64,000 nt of DNA from Bog-473 sp963834405 (lineage in GTDB: Bacteria; Actinomycetota; Acidimicrobiia; Acidimicrobiales; RAAP-2): contig CAWIBX010000005.1 in the NCBI GenBank assembly GCA_963834405.1, positions 310,001 to 374,000 of the forward strand, read 5' to 3'. The position numbers were made by a program, and so were the translations under genes. The notes beneath the pieces are model-generated. The model was not told where the DNA came from and made no database searches. It saw only the letters and a program-made list of their open reading frames with translations. Shown here in pieces: positions 35,620 to 44,528 of this stretch (within the stretch, counting starts at the first letter, position 1; each line of letters opens with the position of its first letter).

Positions 35620-37323
35620 TCATGCGGCGGGAGTGCCGGCGGCCGAGGCCGCGCCTGCAGCGGCGCCGCTGTAGACGGAGGTCCAGTTACCGCCCGAGGA
35701 CCCGTAGGGGCCGGCGGGGCCGAGCCCGAACAGCCCGTACAGGTTCTCCATGGCGCGCCGGAACACGTCGCTGATGCCGGGGAACGGTCCGGGAATCACG
35801 AGGGCCGGGATGCGGCCGGTGGTCGAAAGCTGCGCGATGAACGAGGCGGAGCCGCTGGCGAAGACGCCGCCGCCCCCGGGCGTGGTGTAGTAGGTGACGT
35901 CGGACCAGTTGGACTGGTGCGGGACGGGCGAATGCGCCAGCACGTCGATGTTGCGCGGGCCAGGCAGGTAAGGCACGAAGCGGTCGTACTCGCCCAGGAT
36001 CACCTGGGGGAAGACCTGGCCGTCGCGCACGTTGCAGCCGTCGAAGAACCAGGAGGACCCGTCGGTCACCACCATGTCGGCTTTGGCGCCGACCGACTGG
36101 TACATGGAGCCGATCAGCTCGGACTCGGGCTGATCGACCGGGGCCTGGTTCCAGTTCACCGTGGTCAGGGAGGGATCCTGGTCGGCGATGGGGTCCTCGG
36201 TGGCGTCCTTGTAGCAGACCTGCAGCCGGTTCGGCCCGACAGAAGTGGACTGCATCCGGATCTGGCGGTAGCAGGCGTTGGCCCCGAGAAAGGCGAAGTT
36301 CACGCCGTTCGCGACCGCCTGGACGGCGCCGTCGCGCATGGGCCGCGACCAGTACTCGTCATGGCCGAGGCTGAAGATGCAGCGGTGGTTCGAGAGGCGG
36401 GACGGGTTAGCGTGGAGGTCGACGTCGGTCCAGTAGGTCAGATCGAGTCCGAGGCTCTCGAGCTGCATGAGCAGCGGCAACTCGTTGCCCACGAAGTCGG
36501 CCGCTCCCGAGGCCCATGTCTGGGGGTAGGGACGGTCGAACGACACGGCGCGCGCCCGGTTGGCGAAGACCGGATGTCCGGTTGCGTTGGGCCCGTAGTA
36601 GAGGCTGTAGCTGCCGTAGAGGTTGTAGGCCTGCCAGGTCGTCACGCTGTTCTGCATGACGTAGGCCGCCGTGCTGGTGTCGTCACGCACCGTCAACGGC
36701 ACGAACTGCTCCTCGCCGCCACTTCCCACGAGCTTGAGCAGGTAGCAGCCCGGCGGCCAAGCGTCGGTGACGGGCACGGTGGTGGTCTGGGACCACGGGC
36801 ACCGCACCGTGCCGATGCCGGGTGTCACCTCCGGTGCAGGCTGGGCGCCCGCCGCCACCATGTCGCTCTGCCAGACGAGGCGTCCTCCCAGACCCTGGTA
36901 GTAGCCCATGCGGTACGCCTGCACCTGGACGGCGCGGGCCGTCGTGTTCACGAACACCGCGACGTCGTCGCCCGGGACCGCACTGACCTGGCTGGCATAG
37001 CCCTCGAGCGCGTGATTGGGCTGGACGTGGTTGCAGATCCAGTTCAATGTCCCCGGCCGCGCGTTCTCGGCGATCAGCCACGGTGCGGTCGGCACCGCCA
37101 CGCCGCCCGGCGTGTTGGCCAGCACAACGGCGGGCTCATTGCGGGGTCGGTGCCGCTTCGCCTGGGCCGGAACCTTGTTGTGCTGCGCGGAGACGACAAG
37201 ACCCGCCGCGCCGACCGCGCCGAGCTGGAGGAATTGCCGGCGGTCGATGCCACGATCGCTGCTAGGGCCGTCGGGAGGATCCGGGGTGGGGTCCGCGCCG
37301 CCACCCGGGGAAAGGGGCTGCAC
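35620..37323 (-). CDS. Tat-exported protein of the DMFA2_C-like (N,N-dimethylformamidase beta-subunit-like) family
   Basis: 567 aa. The twin-arginine signal is DRRQFLQLGAVGAAGLVVSA around residues 28-47. The mature part includes WICNHVQPNHALEGYASQVS, VQAYRMGYYQGLGGRLVW, WQAYNLYGSYSLYYGPN, the histidine-rich FSLGHDEYWSRPMRDGA typical of this family, and ATEDPIADQDPSL. Actinobacterial members of this large group are mostly uncharacterised. The resemblance to formamidase large subunit concerns the fold, so a hydrolytic activity should not be assumed. The start is GTG 37323. It diverges from the acyltransferase gene with a 59-bp shared promoter region. Confidence 0.8.
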   Translation of the reverse strand: MQPLSPGGGADPTPDPPDGPSSDRGIDRRQFLQLGAVGAAGLVVSAQHNKVPAQAKRHRPRNEPAVVLANTPGGVAVPTAPWLIAENARPGTLNWICNHVQPNHALEGYASQVSAVPGDDVAVFVNTTARAVQVQAYRMGYYQGLGGRLVWQSDMVAAGAQPAPEVTPGIGTVRCPWSQTTTVPVTDAWPPGCYLLKLVGSGGEEQFVPLTVRDDTSTAAYVMQNSVTTWQAYNLYGSYSLYYGPNATGHPVFANRARAVSFDRPYPQTWASGAADFVGNELPLLMQLESLGLDLTYWTDVDLHANPSRLSNHRCIFSLGHDEYWSRPMRDGAVQAVANGVNFAFLGANACYRQIRMQSTSVGPNRLQVCYKDATEDPIADQDPSLTTVNWNQAPVDQPESELIGSMYQSVGAKADMVVTDGSSWFFDGCNVRDGQVFPQVILGEYDRFVPYLPGPRNIDVLAHSPVPHQSNWSDVTYYTTPGGGGVFASGSASFIAQLSTTGRIPALVIPGPFPGISDVFRRAMENLYGLFGLGPAGPYGSSGGNWTSVYSGAAAGAASAAGTPAA

Positions 37324-37382
37324 GCTGCGAGTGTAGGCCCCGCTTGTCCGTCGGCCGGCTCTGGACCCCCTACCATTCCGGC

Positions 37383-38045
37383 GTGACCTGGGCTCGGTCT
37401 CTCCCTGCGCCCCTGCGGCGGACCGTGGCACGCCTGGTGCACGCGGGGTGGAATACGGCCTGCGAGTTGGGGGCAATCGGGCCCGACGACGAGTGGGGCC
37501 GGCGCTTCGGGCGCATGGGGCCCGGAGCCTGCATCCTCTTCCCGCAGGGAGCCATCTACAACGAGCACCTGATCCACATCGGCGCGCAGACGATCGTCGG
37601 GTCGGGCACCTGTCTGTCAGCCGGGATGGCACCGGGCCAGAACATGCCCACCGATCCCGTCGTCTCCATTGGGAGCCGGTGCCTCATCGGCCGGGGGTCG
37701 CACATCGTGGGGCACTGGGAGATCGTGATCGGCGACGACATTCAGACCGGCCCCTACGTGTACATCACGGACCAGAACCACACCTACGAGGATGCGGCCA
37801 AACCGATCGGACAGCAGTGGCCCACCGAGGCCGCCGTCCGCATCGGATCGGGGAGTTGGCTGGGGGCGAACGCCGTGATCCTGCCCGGGGCCCAGATCGG
37901 CGAGCACGTCGTGGTGGCAGCGGGAGCCGTCGTGCGCGGCGAGGTACCCGACCGCTGCGTCGTAGCCGGGGTCCCGGCGCGCATCGTGAAGCGCTGGGTG
38001 GAGGGCAGGGGCTGGGTCCAGGAAAAAGACCTGTCGTTGCCGTGA
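37383..38045 (+). CDS. Hexapeptide-repeat (left-handed beta-helix) acyltransferase
   Basis: 220 aa. After a helical N-terminus the chain folds as hexapeptide repeats: YNEHLIHIGAQTIVGSGTCL, VVSIGSRCLIGRGSHIVG and WLGANAVILPGAQIGEHVVV. The catalytic-type His lies in DQNHTYED. The end AGVPARIVKRW is typical of sugar or maltose/galactoside O-acetyltransferases and WbbJ-like enzymes. The acceptor is unknown, possibly a cell-wall glycan. The start is GTG 37383. Its stop overlaps the GTG of serB. Confidence 0.85.
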   Translation: MTWARSLPAPLRRTVARLVHAGWNTACELGAIGPDDEWGRRFGRMGPGACILFPQGAIYNEHLIHIGAQTIVGSGTCLSAGMAPGQNMPTDPVVSIGSRCLIGRGSHIVGHWEIVIGDDIQTGPYVYITDQNHTYEDAAKPIGQQWPTEAAVRIGSGSWLGANAVILPGAQIGEHVVVAAGAVVRGEVPDRCVVAGVPARIVKRWVEGRGWVQEKDLSLP

Positions 38046-39286
38046 CCGCGCGAGGTTCTCTCGTTCCTCACCTGGTGACGGTCAGCGGCCAGGACGGCCC
38101 CGGTATCGCCGAGCGGTTGTTCGACGCGCTCGCCGGGCGCGGGATGCGGGTCGACGATGTCGAGCAGGTGCGCGTGCACGGTCGGCTTCTCCTCTGCATT
38201 GAGGTCGCGTTGCCGCTAGGCGAGCAGGGTGTGCTGCGCGACGCGGTGGCGGCGCGGCTGCAGGGGTGCGGGGTGGAGGTCACCATCGGACCTCTCCTCG
38301 AACGCGAGGATCCGGGCGCCGAGGAGGCCGCCGGTAAGAGCGCGGGACCGGAGCAACAGATGGTCACCGTGCTGGCGCCAGAAATCGACGCCGCGGCGCT
38401 GCAGGGCGTGACGGGTCGCGTGGCGGCCAGCGGCGGCAACATCGAGCGGATCGTCCGTCTGGCCGCCTACCCGGTACACAGCTATGAGATGACCGTGGTT
38501 GGTGCCGACCTCGATTCGTTGCGGCGGGGCCTGGCCGAGGAGGCCGCCCGTCGCGAGGTGGACATCGCCGTCCAGGCGGCCGGCCTGCACCGGCGGGCCA
38601 AGCACCTCATCGTCCTGGACGCGGACTCCACGCTCCTTCAAGGTGAGGTCATCGACCTGCTGGCCGCGCGCGGCGGGTGCGCGGCCGAGGTCGCGGCGGT
38701 GACCGAGGCGGCCATGGCGGGTGAGCTCGACTTCGAGGCTGCCTTGCGCCGGCGCGTGCGGCTGCTCGCCGGCCTGCGCACGAGTGACCTCGAGGCGGTG
38801 CGCGACGAGATGCAGCTCACGCCGGGTGCCCGCACATTGGTGCGGACTCTCAAGCGTTTGGGGTATGAGACGGCCGTGGTGAGTGGCGGCTTCGTCCAGG
38901 TGATCGAAGGCTTGGTGGCGGACCTGGGCGTCGACCACCTGGCGGCCAACGAGCTGGTCGTCGACGGCGGCGTCGTCACCGGCGCACTGGCCGGGCCTGT
39001 GATCGACCGCGCGGGCAAGGCGGCCGCGCTCGTCCGGTTCGCCGCTGCCGCCGGTGTCCCGTTGGCCCGCACGATCGCGGTCGGCGACGGCGCCAACGAC
39101 ATCGACATGCTGGCGGCCGCCGGGTTGGGGATCGCGTTCAACGCCAAGCCGGTCGTGCGAGAGGCGGCCGACACGGCGCTCAGCGTCCCGTACCTCGACG
39201 CCATCCTCTTCCTGCTGGGGATCTCGCGGCGGGAGGTCGAGCTGGCGGACCGTTTGGACCAGAGGGAACAGGTGGACGCACGGTGA
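38042..39286 (+). CDS. serB: Phosphoserine phosphatase
   Basis: 414 aa, the long form with two N-terminal ACT-like regulatory domains (LVTVSGQDGPGIAERLFDAL and VTVLAPEIDAAALQGVTG). The HAD phosphatase domain that follows has nucleophile motif I (VLDADSTLLQGE), motif II SGGF, the motif III region DRAGKAAALVRF and motif IV GDGANDIDMLAAAGLG. It dephosphorylates O-phosphoserine, the last step of serine synthesis, and is usually feedback-inhibited through ACT domains. The start GTG 38042 overlaps the upstream stop (GTGA). The stop overlaps the next gene's GTG. Confidence 0.95.
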   Translation: MTARGSLVPHLVTVSGQDGPGIAERLFDALAGRGMRVDDVEQVRVHGRLLLCIEVALPLGEQGVLRDAVAARLQGCGVEVTIGPLLEREDPGAEEAAGKSAGPEQQMVTVLAPEIDAAALQGVTGRVAASGGNIERIVRLAAYPVHSYEMTVVGADLDSLRRGLAEEAARREVDIAVQAAGLHRRAKHLIVLDADSTLLQGEVIDLLAARGGCAAEVAAVTEAAMAGELDFEAALRRRVRLLAGLRTSDLEAVRDEMQLTPGARTLVRTLKRLGYETAVVSGGFVQVIEGLVADLGVDHLAANELVVDGGVVTGALAGPVIDRAGKAAALVRFAAAAGVPLARTIAVGDGANDIDMLAAAGLGIAFNAKPVVREAADTALSVPYLDAILFLLGISRREVELADRLDQREQVDAR

Positions 39287-39969
39287 CGGTGCTCGCCCAG
39301 GGCGAGCAGGGCAAGCTCGCCGACAACCGGGGCTCCCGCCCGCTCCTGCGGGGCTGGCTGCACGTGGTCGCGTTCGTCGGCTGGCTCGTCGGCGGGCCGT
39401 TCCTCATCGCGGCGGGACCGGACGCCGGCGCCAAGGCGGTGCTCGTCGTGTACGTGGCCGGGATGCTCGCCATGTTCGGCACGAGTGCGGCCTTTCACCG
39501 CATCCGCTGGTCCGGCCCGGCGTGGCGGCGGATGCGCCGGGCCGACCACAGTGCGATCTTCGTGGGCATCGCGGGGACCGCTACGGCGGTGGCCGGGCTG
39601 GCGCTGACCGGGTGGGCCCAGGTGGTCGTGCTCACCTTGGTGTGGGCGGGTGCCGCGGCGGGCATCGCACTGCGCCAGGTCTGGCTGGACGCGCCCCAAT
39701 GGGCGGTGGCCGTCCCGTACGTGGTGGTGGGCTGGGGTCCGCCGGCGGTGGCGGCGCCGCAACTCGTGCACGCGCTCGGTTGGACGGGGTTCTCGCTCAT
39801 GCTGGCTGCGGGATGCGCCTACACCGCCGGTGCGCTGGTGTACGCGCGGAAGCGACCCAACCCCTGGCCCCGGGTTTTCGGCTTCCACGAGGTGTTCCAC
39901 GCGTGCACCCTCGTGGGGGCGGCGCTGTTCGCCTATGTCGTGGCGTTCATCGCGTTGCCGCGGTACTGA
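39283..39969 (+). CDS. Hemolysin III / PAQR family membrane protein
   Basis: 228 aa with seven predicted helices. Family metal-site motifs are present: SAAFHRIRW after helix 2, RADHSAIFVGIAGT, and the C-terminal GFHEVFHACT. Homologues (YqfA, HlyIII, adiponectin-receptor relatives) are zinc-dependent membrane hydrolase-like proteins; the haemolytic label is historical. GTG 39283 overlaps the serB stop, so it is translationally coupled as the third gene of an acyltransferase-serB-HlyIII unit. Confidence 0.88.
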   Translation: MTVLAQGEQGKLADNRGSRPLLRGWLHVVAFVGWLVGGPFLIAAGPDAGAKAVLVVYVAGMLAMFGTSAAFHRIRWSGPAWRRMRRADHSAIFVGIAGTATAVAGLALTGWAQVVVLTLVWAGAAAGIALRQVWLDAPQWAVAVPYVVVGWGPPAVAAPQLVHALGWTGFSLMLAAGCAYTAGALVYARKRPNPWPRVFGFHEVFHACTLVGAALFAYVVAFIALPRY

Positions 39970-39977
39970 GCGGGTCT

Positions 39978-41237
39978 TCAGCTGATCACCCCCGCGGCGC
40001 GGAGCGCACGCAGCTCCTCGGCGTCGAGGCCCAGCTCGGTCGTCAGGACGGCGTCGGTGTGCTCGCCCAGCCACGGGACCCGGGTCTCGGGCCCCTCGGC
40101 GACGTCGGCGAACTTGACCGGGAGCCCCGGGATCAGGACGGGCTGGGCCACGCCGTCGGAGCGCGGGTGCTCGACGAGCATGTGGCGGCCGGCCAGGTGC
40201 GGATCGTGGACCACCTCGTCGTCGGTCGCCACGGGGCCCGCCACCAGCCCGGCCGCGTTCAGCGCGTCGGACGCGGCGCGCTTGGTCAGGCCGGACGCCC
40301 ATGACTCGAGAGCGGGCCGGATGTCGCTCTCGAGGTGGTCCAGCCACCCCTGCGGCGTGGCGAAGCGGGGGTCGTCGGCCCACTCGGGACGGCCGATGGC
40401 CCGGGCCAGGTCGGGCCACTGGTGGGGCCGCAGGACCTGGAGCATCACCCAGCCGTCGGCAGTCCGGAAGCCGTGAAGGATGCCGGGCCACGGCGTGCCC
40501 ATCGGCATGCCCATGGACCAGAAGTTCGGCACGACGTCGAGCACGGCGACCATGGCGTCGAGCATGGCGACGTCGATGCGCTGCCCCCGTCCGGTGCGCT
40601 CGCGCTGGCGCAGCGCACCCAGAGTGCCGATGACGGCGAAGAGCGCGGTGACGATATCGCCCAGGCCGCCCATCGGCGCGCCGATCGGCGGCTGGCCCTC
40701 GGGGCGCTTGAACTCGTAGGCCCCGCTCATGGCCTCGATGATGGACGCCAGCGCCGGCCAGCCGTCGTACGGGGAGTCGGGCGTCCCGGCGGGCACGGCG
40801 TGGCCGAAGCCGGAGATCGACACGTAGACGACGCCGGGGTGCACGGCGGCGACGTCGTCGTAGGCCAGGCCGAGACGCTCGGCCGCACCGGCGCGGAAAT
40901 TCTCGGCCACCACGTCGAAGTGCGGGGCCAGGCGCAAGACCAAGTCACGTCCGGCGGGCTTCTTGAGATCGATCACCACGGAGCGCTTGGAGAGGTTGTT
41001 GCGCAGGAAGGTGGCGCCGACGGGACGTCCGGAGGGGTCGTCCATGGCCGGCACGGCGGTGCGCCCGAGGTCGCCGGTCCCGGGTGCCTCGACTTTGACC
41101 ACCTCCGCGCCGAACCGGCCGAGCAGCTGGGTCGCGTAGGGCAGCGCCTGCATCTGCTCGAGGGCCAGGACGCGTAAGCCCGTGAGCGGCTTGCCCCACT
41201 GCACCGCGTCGGCGTTGACGACCTCGCCCAGCCTCAC
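39978..41237 (-). CDS. CaiB/BaiF family (class III) CoA transferase
   Basis: 419 aa. GLRVLALEQMQALPYATQLLGRFGAEVVKVEAPGTGD is the standard N-terminus (split here for reading: the strand LRVLALEQ and the VVKVEAP motif). RNNLSKRSVVIDLKKPAGRD follows with DVVAENFRAGAAERLGLAYD, whose Asp region supplies the acyl-anhydride intermediate. YVSISGFG and the C-terminal EHTDAVL complete it. It moves CoA between carboxylic acids without free acids being released. It is the last gene of a four-gene operon with an amidohydrolase, an F420-type oxidoreductase and an enoyl-CoA hydratase, consistent with activation of a carboxylic acid for breakdown. GTG start. Confidence 0.92.
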   Translation of the reverse strand: MRLGEVVNADAVQWGKPLTGLRVLALEQMQALPYATQLLGRFGAEVVKVEAPGTGDLGRTAVPAMDDPSGRPVGATFLRNNLSKRSVVIDLKKPAGRDLVLRLAPHFDVVAENFRAGAAERLGLAYDDVAAVHPGVVYVSISGFGHAVPAGTPDSPYDGWPALASIIEAMSGAYEFKRPEGQPPIGAPMGGLGDIVTALFAVIGTLGALRQRERTGRGQRIDVAMLDAMVAVLDVVPNFWSMGMPMGTPWPGILHGFRTADGWVMLQVLRPHQWPDLARAIGRPEWADDPRFATPQGWLDHLESDIRPALESWASGLTKRAASDALNAAGLVAGPVATDDEVVHDPHLAGRHMLVEHPRSDGVAQPVLIPGLPVKFADVAEGPETRVPWLGEHTDAVLTTELGLDAEELRALRAAGVIS

Positions 41238-41260
41238 GTGCGGCTCACGAGCTCACGAGC

Positions 41261-42496
41261 TCACGTGCGGTCGAGGCCGAGCATGCGGATCGCGTTGCCA
41301 CGCATGATGCGGTATACGTCGTCGTCGGAGAGGTGTTGCACCATGTCCTCGGCCACCGCCCGCGTCTCGGGCCAGGTCGAGTCGGTGTGCGGGTAGTCGG
41401 TCTCGAACGTGATGCGGTCGGCACCGATGACGCCGAGCGAGTCGAGGCCGTGCCGATCCCGGAAGAAGCACCCGTAGACCTGGCGATGGAAATACGTCGA
41501 GGGAGGTTCGGGGACGATGTCCTTCACGCCGCCCCAGGCCCGGTGCTCGCGCCAGACGTCGTCGGCCCGCTCGAGGATGTAGGGCAGCCACCCGATCTGG
41601 CCCTCGGAGTAGGCCAGGATCAGGCGGGGATACCGGATCAGGACGCCCGAGAACAAGAAGTCGCACAGCGACGACATGGCGTTGCCGAAGCTCAGCGTGG
41701 CGGCGACCGCAGCGGGCGCGTCGGCGGAGGTGGCAGGCATCTTGGAGGACGACCCGATGTGCATGCACACGACGGTGCCGGTCTCCTCGCAGGCAGCGAA
41801 GAAGGGGTCCCAGTACCCGGCATGGATGCTGGGCAGGCCGAGATGGGGCGGGATCTCGCTGAAGCAGACGGCGCGCACGCCCCGGGCGGCGTTGCGGCGC
41901 ACCTCGGCCGCGGCCTGGTCGGCGTCCCAGAGGGGGATGATGCAGAGCGGCAGCAGGCGGCCGTCCGAGTCGCCGCACCACTCCTCGACCATGAAGTCGT
42001 TGTAGGCGGTCACACAGGCTTGCGCCAGCTCCCTGTCCTTCGCCTCAAGGAAGGTCTGGCCGCAGAAGCGAGGGAAGGTCGGGAAGCACAACGAGGCCTC
42101 GACCCAGTTCGCCTCGTTGTCGGCGATGCGGGCGACGGGGTCGTAGCAACCCGGCCGCATCTCGTCGTAGGTGATCGGGGACATCGTCATGTCGTCGCGA
42201 TCGAACCCGACCGCCGCCACGTGCCGCTTGTTGATGTAGACGAGGTCCTCGTAGACCCAGCAATCGGCGGGCGGGCCGTCGGGACGAAAGGTCTGGCGGT
42301 AGGTCCCGCCGCCGATGTGCTCCATCTCCCCGATGCCGCGACGCTCGACCCTGGGTCCGCGGTCGCGGAAGCGTGCGGGCAGCCAGCGCTCCCAGAGGTG
42401 GGGCGGCTCGACGATGTGGTCGTCGACACTGATGATCTTCGGCAGCGGGGTGGTGCTCCCGAGCCGGGGCGGGGCGGAGGCGGCGGTGTCGGTCAT
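41261..42496 (-). CDS. Amidohydrolase-2 family protein
   Basis: 411 aa TIM-barrel metal-dependent hydrolase of the ACMSD-like group. VDDHIVEPPHLWERW replaces the usual HxH with DxH at strand one. VCMHIGSSSK gives a mid-barrel His, and ITFETDYPHTDSTWP the late Asp/His. Family members decarboxylate or hydrolyse ring-cleavage products, often in aromatic or steroid degradation. Its ATG overlaps the stop of the upstream oxidoreductase gene (ATGA) and CaiB follows 23 bp later. An ACMSD-like decarboxylation or ring hydrolysis is plausible but unproven. Confidence 0.88.
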   Translation of the reverse strand: MTDTAASAPPRLGSTTPLPKIISVDDHIVEPPHLWERWLPARFRDRGPRVERRGIGEMEHIGGGTYRQTFRPDGPPADCWVYEDLVYINKRHVAAVGFDRDDMTMSPITYDEMRPGCYDPVARIADNEANWVEASLCFPTFPRFCGQTFLEAKDRELAQACVTAYNDFMVEEWCGDSDGRLLPLCIIPLWDADQAAAEVRRNAARGVRAVCFSEIPPHLGLPSIHAGYWDPFFAACEETGTVVCMHIGSSSKMPATSADAPAAVAATLSFGNAMSSLCDFLFSGVLIRYPRLILAYSEGQIGWLPYILERADDVWREHRAWGGVKDIVPEPPSTYFHRQVYGCFFRDRHGLDSLGVIGADRITFETDYPHTDSTWPETRAVAEDMVQHLSDDDVYRIMRGNAIRMLGLDRT

Positions 42497-43353
42497 GGCT
42501 GCTCCAGTGTGGCCGCGAAGTCGACCAGTGGCGCCAACGCATCGAGCTCGGCCCGCACGGCGGACTCGTCGCCGGCGTGCACACGGAGGACGACCTCGTC
42601 GACCCCGAGACGTGCGTAGTGCTCCAGCTTCCCCTTGTCGGCAAGGGTGCCGAAGGGAACGACGGCGAGCGTGGCCGGGTCGCGCCCCGCCTCCTCGGCG
42701 CGCGTCCGCAGGCGGGGGATGGCCTCGGTGAGGCCGCCGCCGCCGATGGGCAGCCAGCCGTCGGCGAACGTCACGACGGCGGCGAAGACCGATTCACTGG
42801 CGCCCCCGCCGACGAGCGTGCGGACGCGGGGCTGCTGGACCGGCTTGGGCCAGGACCAGGACGGGCCGAAGTTCACGAACTCCCCGTGGAACTCGGCCTG
42901 TTCGGCCGACCAGAGGGCTTCCATGGCGGCCAGATGCTCGCGTGCGACGTGCCAGCGACGCCCGAAGTCGACGCCGTGGTCCTCGGCCTCGGTCCGGTTC
43001 CAGCCGATCCCCACCCCAAGCGTGACGCGGCCACCCGAAAGGTGGTCCAGCGTCGCCACCTCTTTGGCCAGGACGATGGGGTCGTGCTGGGCGACCAGCA
43101 GGATGCCGGTGCCGAGGCCGATATGCGACGTCGCCGTCGCGGCGGTGGCCAGCGCGACAATCGGACTCAGGCAGCGCTTGTAGTCGTCGAGGCGAACGCC
43201 CTGGACCAACGCCGGCGGCACGCCTTCGTCCACGGGGAGGTGGGTGTGTTCGGGGACCCAGAACGAATCGAAGCCCCGCTCCTCCGCTACCACCGCAACA
43301 GTGGCCGGCGTCACGTCGAGGTCGGTCAGCGCGACGGTGATCCCGAGGCGCAT
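42493..43353 (-). CDS. LLM-class F420-dependent oxidoreductase
   Basis: 286 aa luciferase-like TIM barrel. It has RGFDSFWVPEHTHLPVD, HIGLGTGILLVAQHDPIVLAKEVATLD (strand and helix three), SGGRVTLGVGIGWNRTEAEDHG and RTLVGGGASESVF. This pattern is typical of actinobacterial F420-dependent members rather than FMN ones, although the cofactor is inferred. It starts two bases after the enoyl-CoA hydratase stop and overlaps the amidohydrolase start, so it is part of a tightly packed operon. A second LLM enzyme is at 55.1 kb. Confidence 0.9.
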   Translation of the reverse strand: MRLGITVALTDLDVTPATVAVVAEERGFDSFWVPEHTHLPVDEGVPPALVQGVRLDDYKRCLSPIVALATAATATSHIGLGTGILLVAQHDPIVLAKEVATLDHLSGGRVTLGVGIGWNRTEAEDHGVDFGRRWHVAREHLAAMEALWSAEQAEFHGEFVNFGPSWSWPKPVQQPRVRTLVGGGASESVFAAVVTFADGWLPIGGGGLTEAIPRLRTRAEEAGRDPATLAVVPFGTLADKGKLEHYARLGVDEVVLRVHAGDESAVRAELDALAPLVDFAATLEQP

Positions 43354-43355
43354 CG

Positions 43356-44138
43356 TCAGGGGGCGGAGCCCGCGCGGGTCGGCGCCTTGGCGGCGAAGTC
43401 GGCGAGGGTGCCCGCGCCGACTGCGTCACCCAGCAGTCGTCCGAAGGCCGCCTGCTCGCGCCGGTTCGCCAGTTCCACCGCGTCGCGCCGGGCCACGCGC
43501 ATGAGCGAGGTGATGGCCCGCGTGGCGGTTCGCGGGTGCGTAGCAACCCGCGCCGCCAAGGCGACGGTCTCGGCCAGGACGGTCCCGGTCGGACAGGTGC
43601 GCAGCGCCAGCCCCAGCCGTACCAGCTCGTGCGCATCCACCCAGTCGGAGGTGAGCAGCACGCGCGCCGCCTCCTGCCAGCCCATGACGGCGGGGAACAG
43701 GAGGCTGCTCGCCGCCTCGGGCGGCACACCCAGCTCGGCGAACGGCACGCGCAGTCGGGCCCCCTCGTCCACCAGGACCAGATCACAGTGGGCAAGGAGG
43801 GTGAAGCCCAGCCCGACGCCCACCCCGGTGACCGCGGCCAACAGGGGGACCTCGATGGTGCCCACGGTGTCGAGGAACCCTTGGAACCCCAGGTCCGACC
43901 CTTCGACCACGGCGCCCGACGCGATGGCGGCCATCTCGTGCAGGTCCGCGCCCGAGGAGAAGGCTCCGCCCCTCCCGGTGAGGACCACGGCACGTATGGA
44001 CTCGTCGGCGTCGGCCTCCCGCAGTGCCGACCTCACCTCGAAGTACATGGCGGTGTCGAACGCGTTGCGGACCTCGGGCCGGTTGAAGGCGACGACCCGC
44101 ACGCCCGGCGCGGCGTCCTCTGTCTCTATCCGGCTCAC
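43356..44138 (-). CDS. Enoyl-CoA hydratase/isomerase family protein
   Basis: 260 aa crotonase-fold enzyme. NRPEVRNAFDTAMYFEVRSAL, the oxyanion loop GRGGAFSSGADLHEM and the second glycine loop in AAVTGVGVGLGFTLLAHCDL are visible, then PFAELGVPPEAASS in the position of the catalytic Glu region. The GTG start at 44138 overlaps the stop of a 30-codon ORF (GTGA) and lacks its own ribosome site, arguing for translational coupling. A longer frame to 44207 would overlap that ORF. Probably hydrates or isomerises an unsaturated acyl-CoA in the operon's pathway. Confidence 0.9.
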   Translation of the reverse strand: MSRIETEDAAPGVRVVAFNRPEVRNAFDTAMYFEVRSALREADADESIRAVVLTGRGGAFSSGADLHEMAAIASGAVVEGSDLGFQGFLDTVGTIEVPLLAAVTGVGVGLGFTLLAHCDLVLVDEGARLRVPFAELGVPPEAASSLLFPAVMGWQEAARVLLTSDWVDAHELVRLGLALRTCPTGTVLAETVALAARVATHPRTATRAITSLMRVARRDAVELANRREQAAFGRLLGDAVGAGTLADFAAKAPTRAGSAP

Positions 44139-44227
44139 GCGGACTTGGGGCGGCGGGCGATCAGGTTCCGCGTTCCAGACCCTTCCGAAAAGGTGGTCCA
44201 CTTCCACTTGTCGGCCTCTTCCGTCAT
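44135..44227 (-). CDS. Small 30-aa ORF leading the catabolic operon
   Basis: ATG 44227 stands seven bases after GCGAGGAG and opens 30 codons (MTEEADKWKWTTFSEGSGTR then NLIARRPKSA). Its TGA shares bases with the GTG of the enoyl-CoA hydratase (GTGA 44135-44138). The peptide has Trp-rich and basic ends, with no transmembrane segment. It may be a true small protein or a leader that sets translation of the hydratase. Evidence is the ribosome site plus overlap; no homology is claimed. Confidence 0.5.
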   Translation of the reverse strand: MTEEADKWKWTTFSEGSGTRNLIARRPKSA

Positions 44228-44528
44228 GCGTCGCTCCTCGCCGTGACCGTCGCGTTGCCCGCTTGACCCTACTGACACCGCGGTCGCGTGGCCCAACCGC
44301 AGAGCCGTCACGTCATGCCCGGTCCGAACGCCCGAAAGTGTGCTCGCAGACCCGCGCGGGCCTGGGGGTCGGGCTGTGGGGGTGCCGGAGGGGGCGTCGG
44401 ATGTCGTGGACAGCGGGTCCGCTGGAGCGCCCGAGGGCAGGTCTCTCGGGAGGTATTGGCGGTTTAGAAAGTATGCACAAGACGGTGTAGTACTTCCGGG
44501 TCTTCGAAGCCTGAAGGAACGGGGATCC

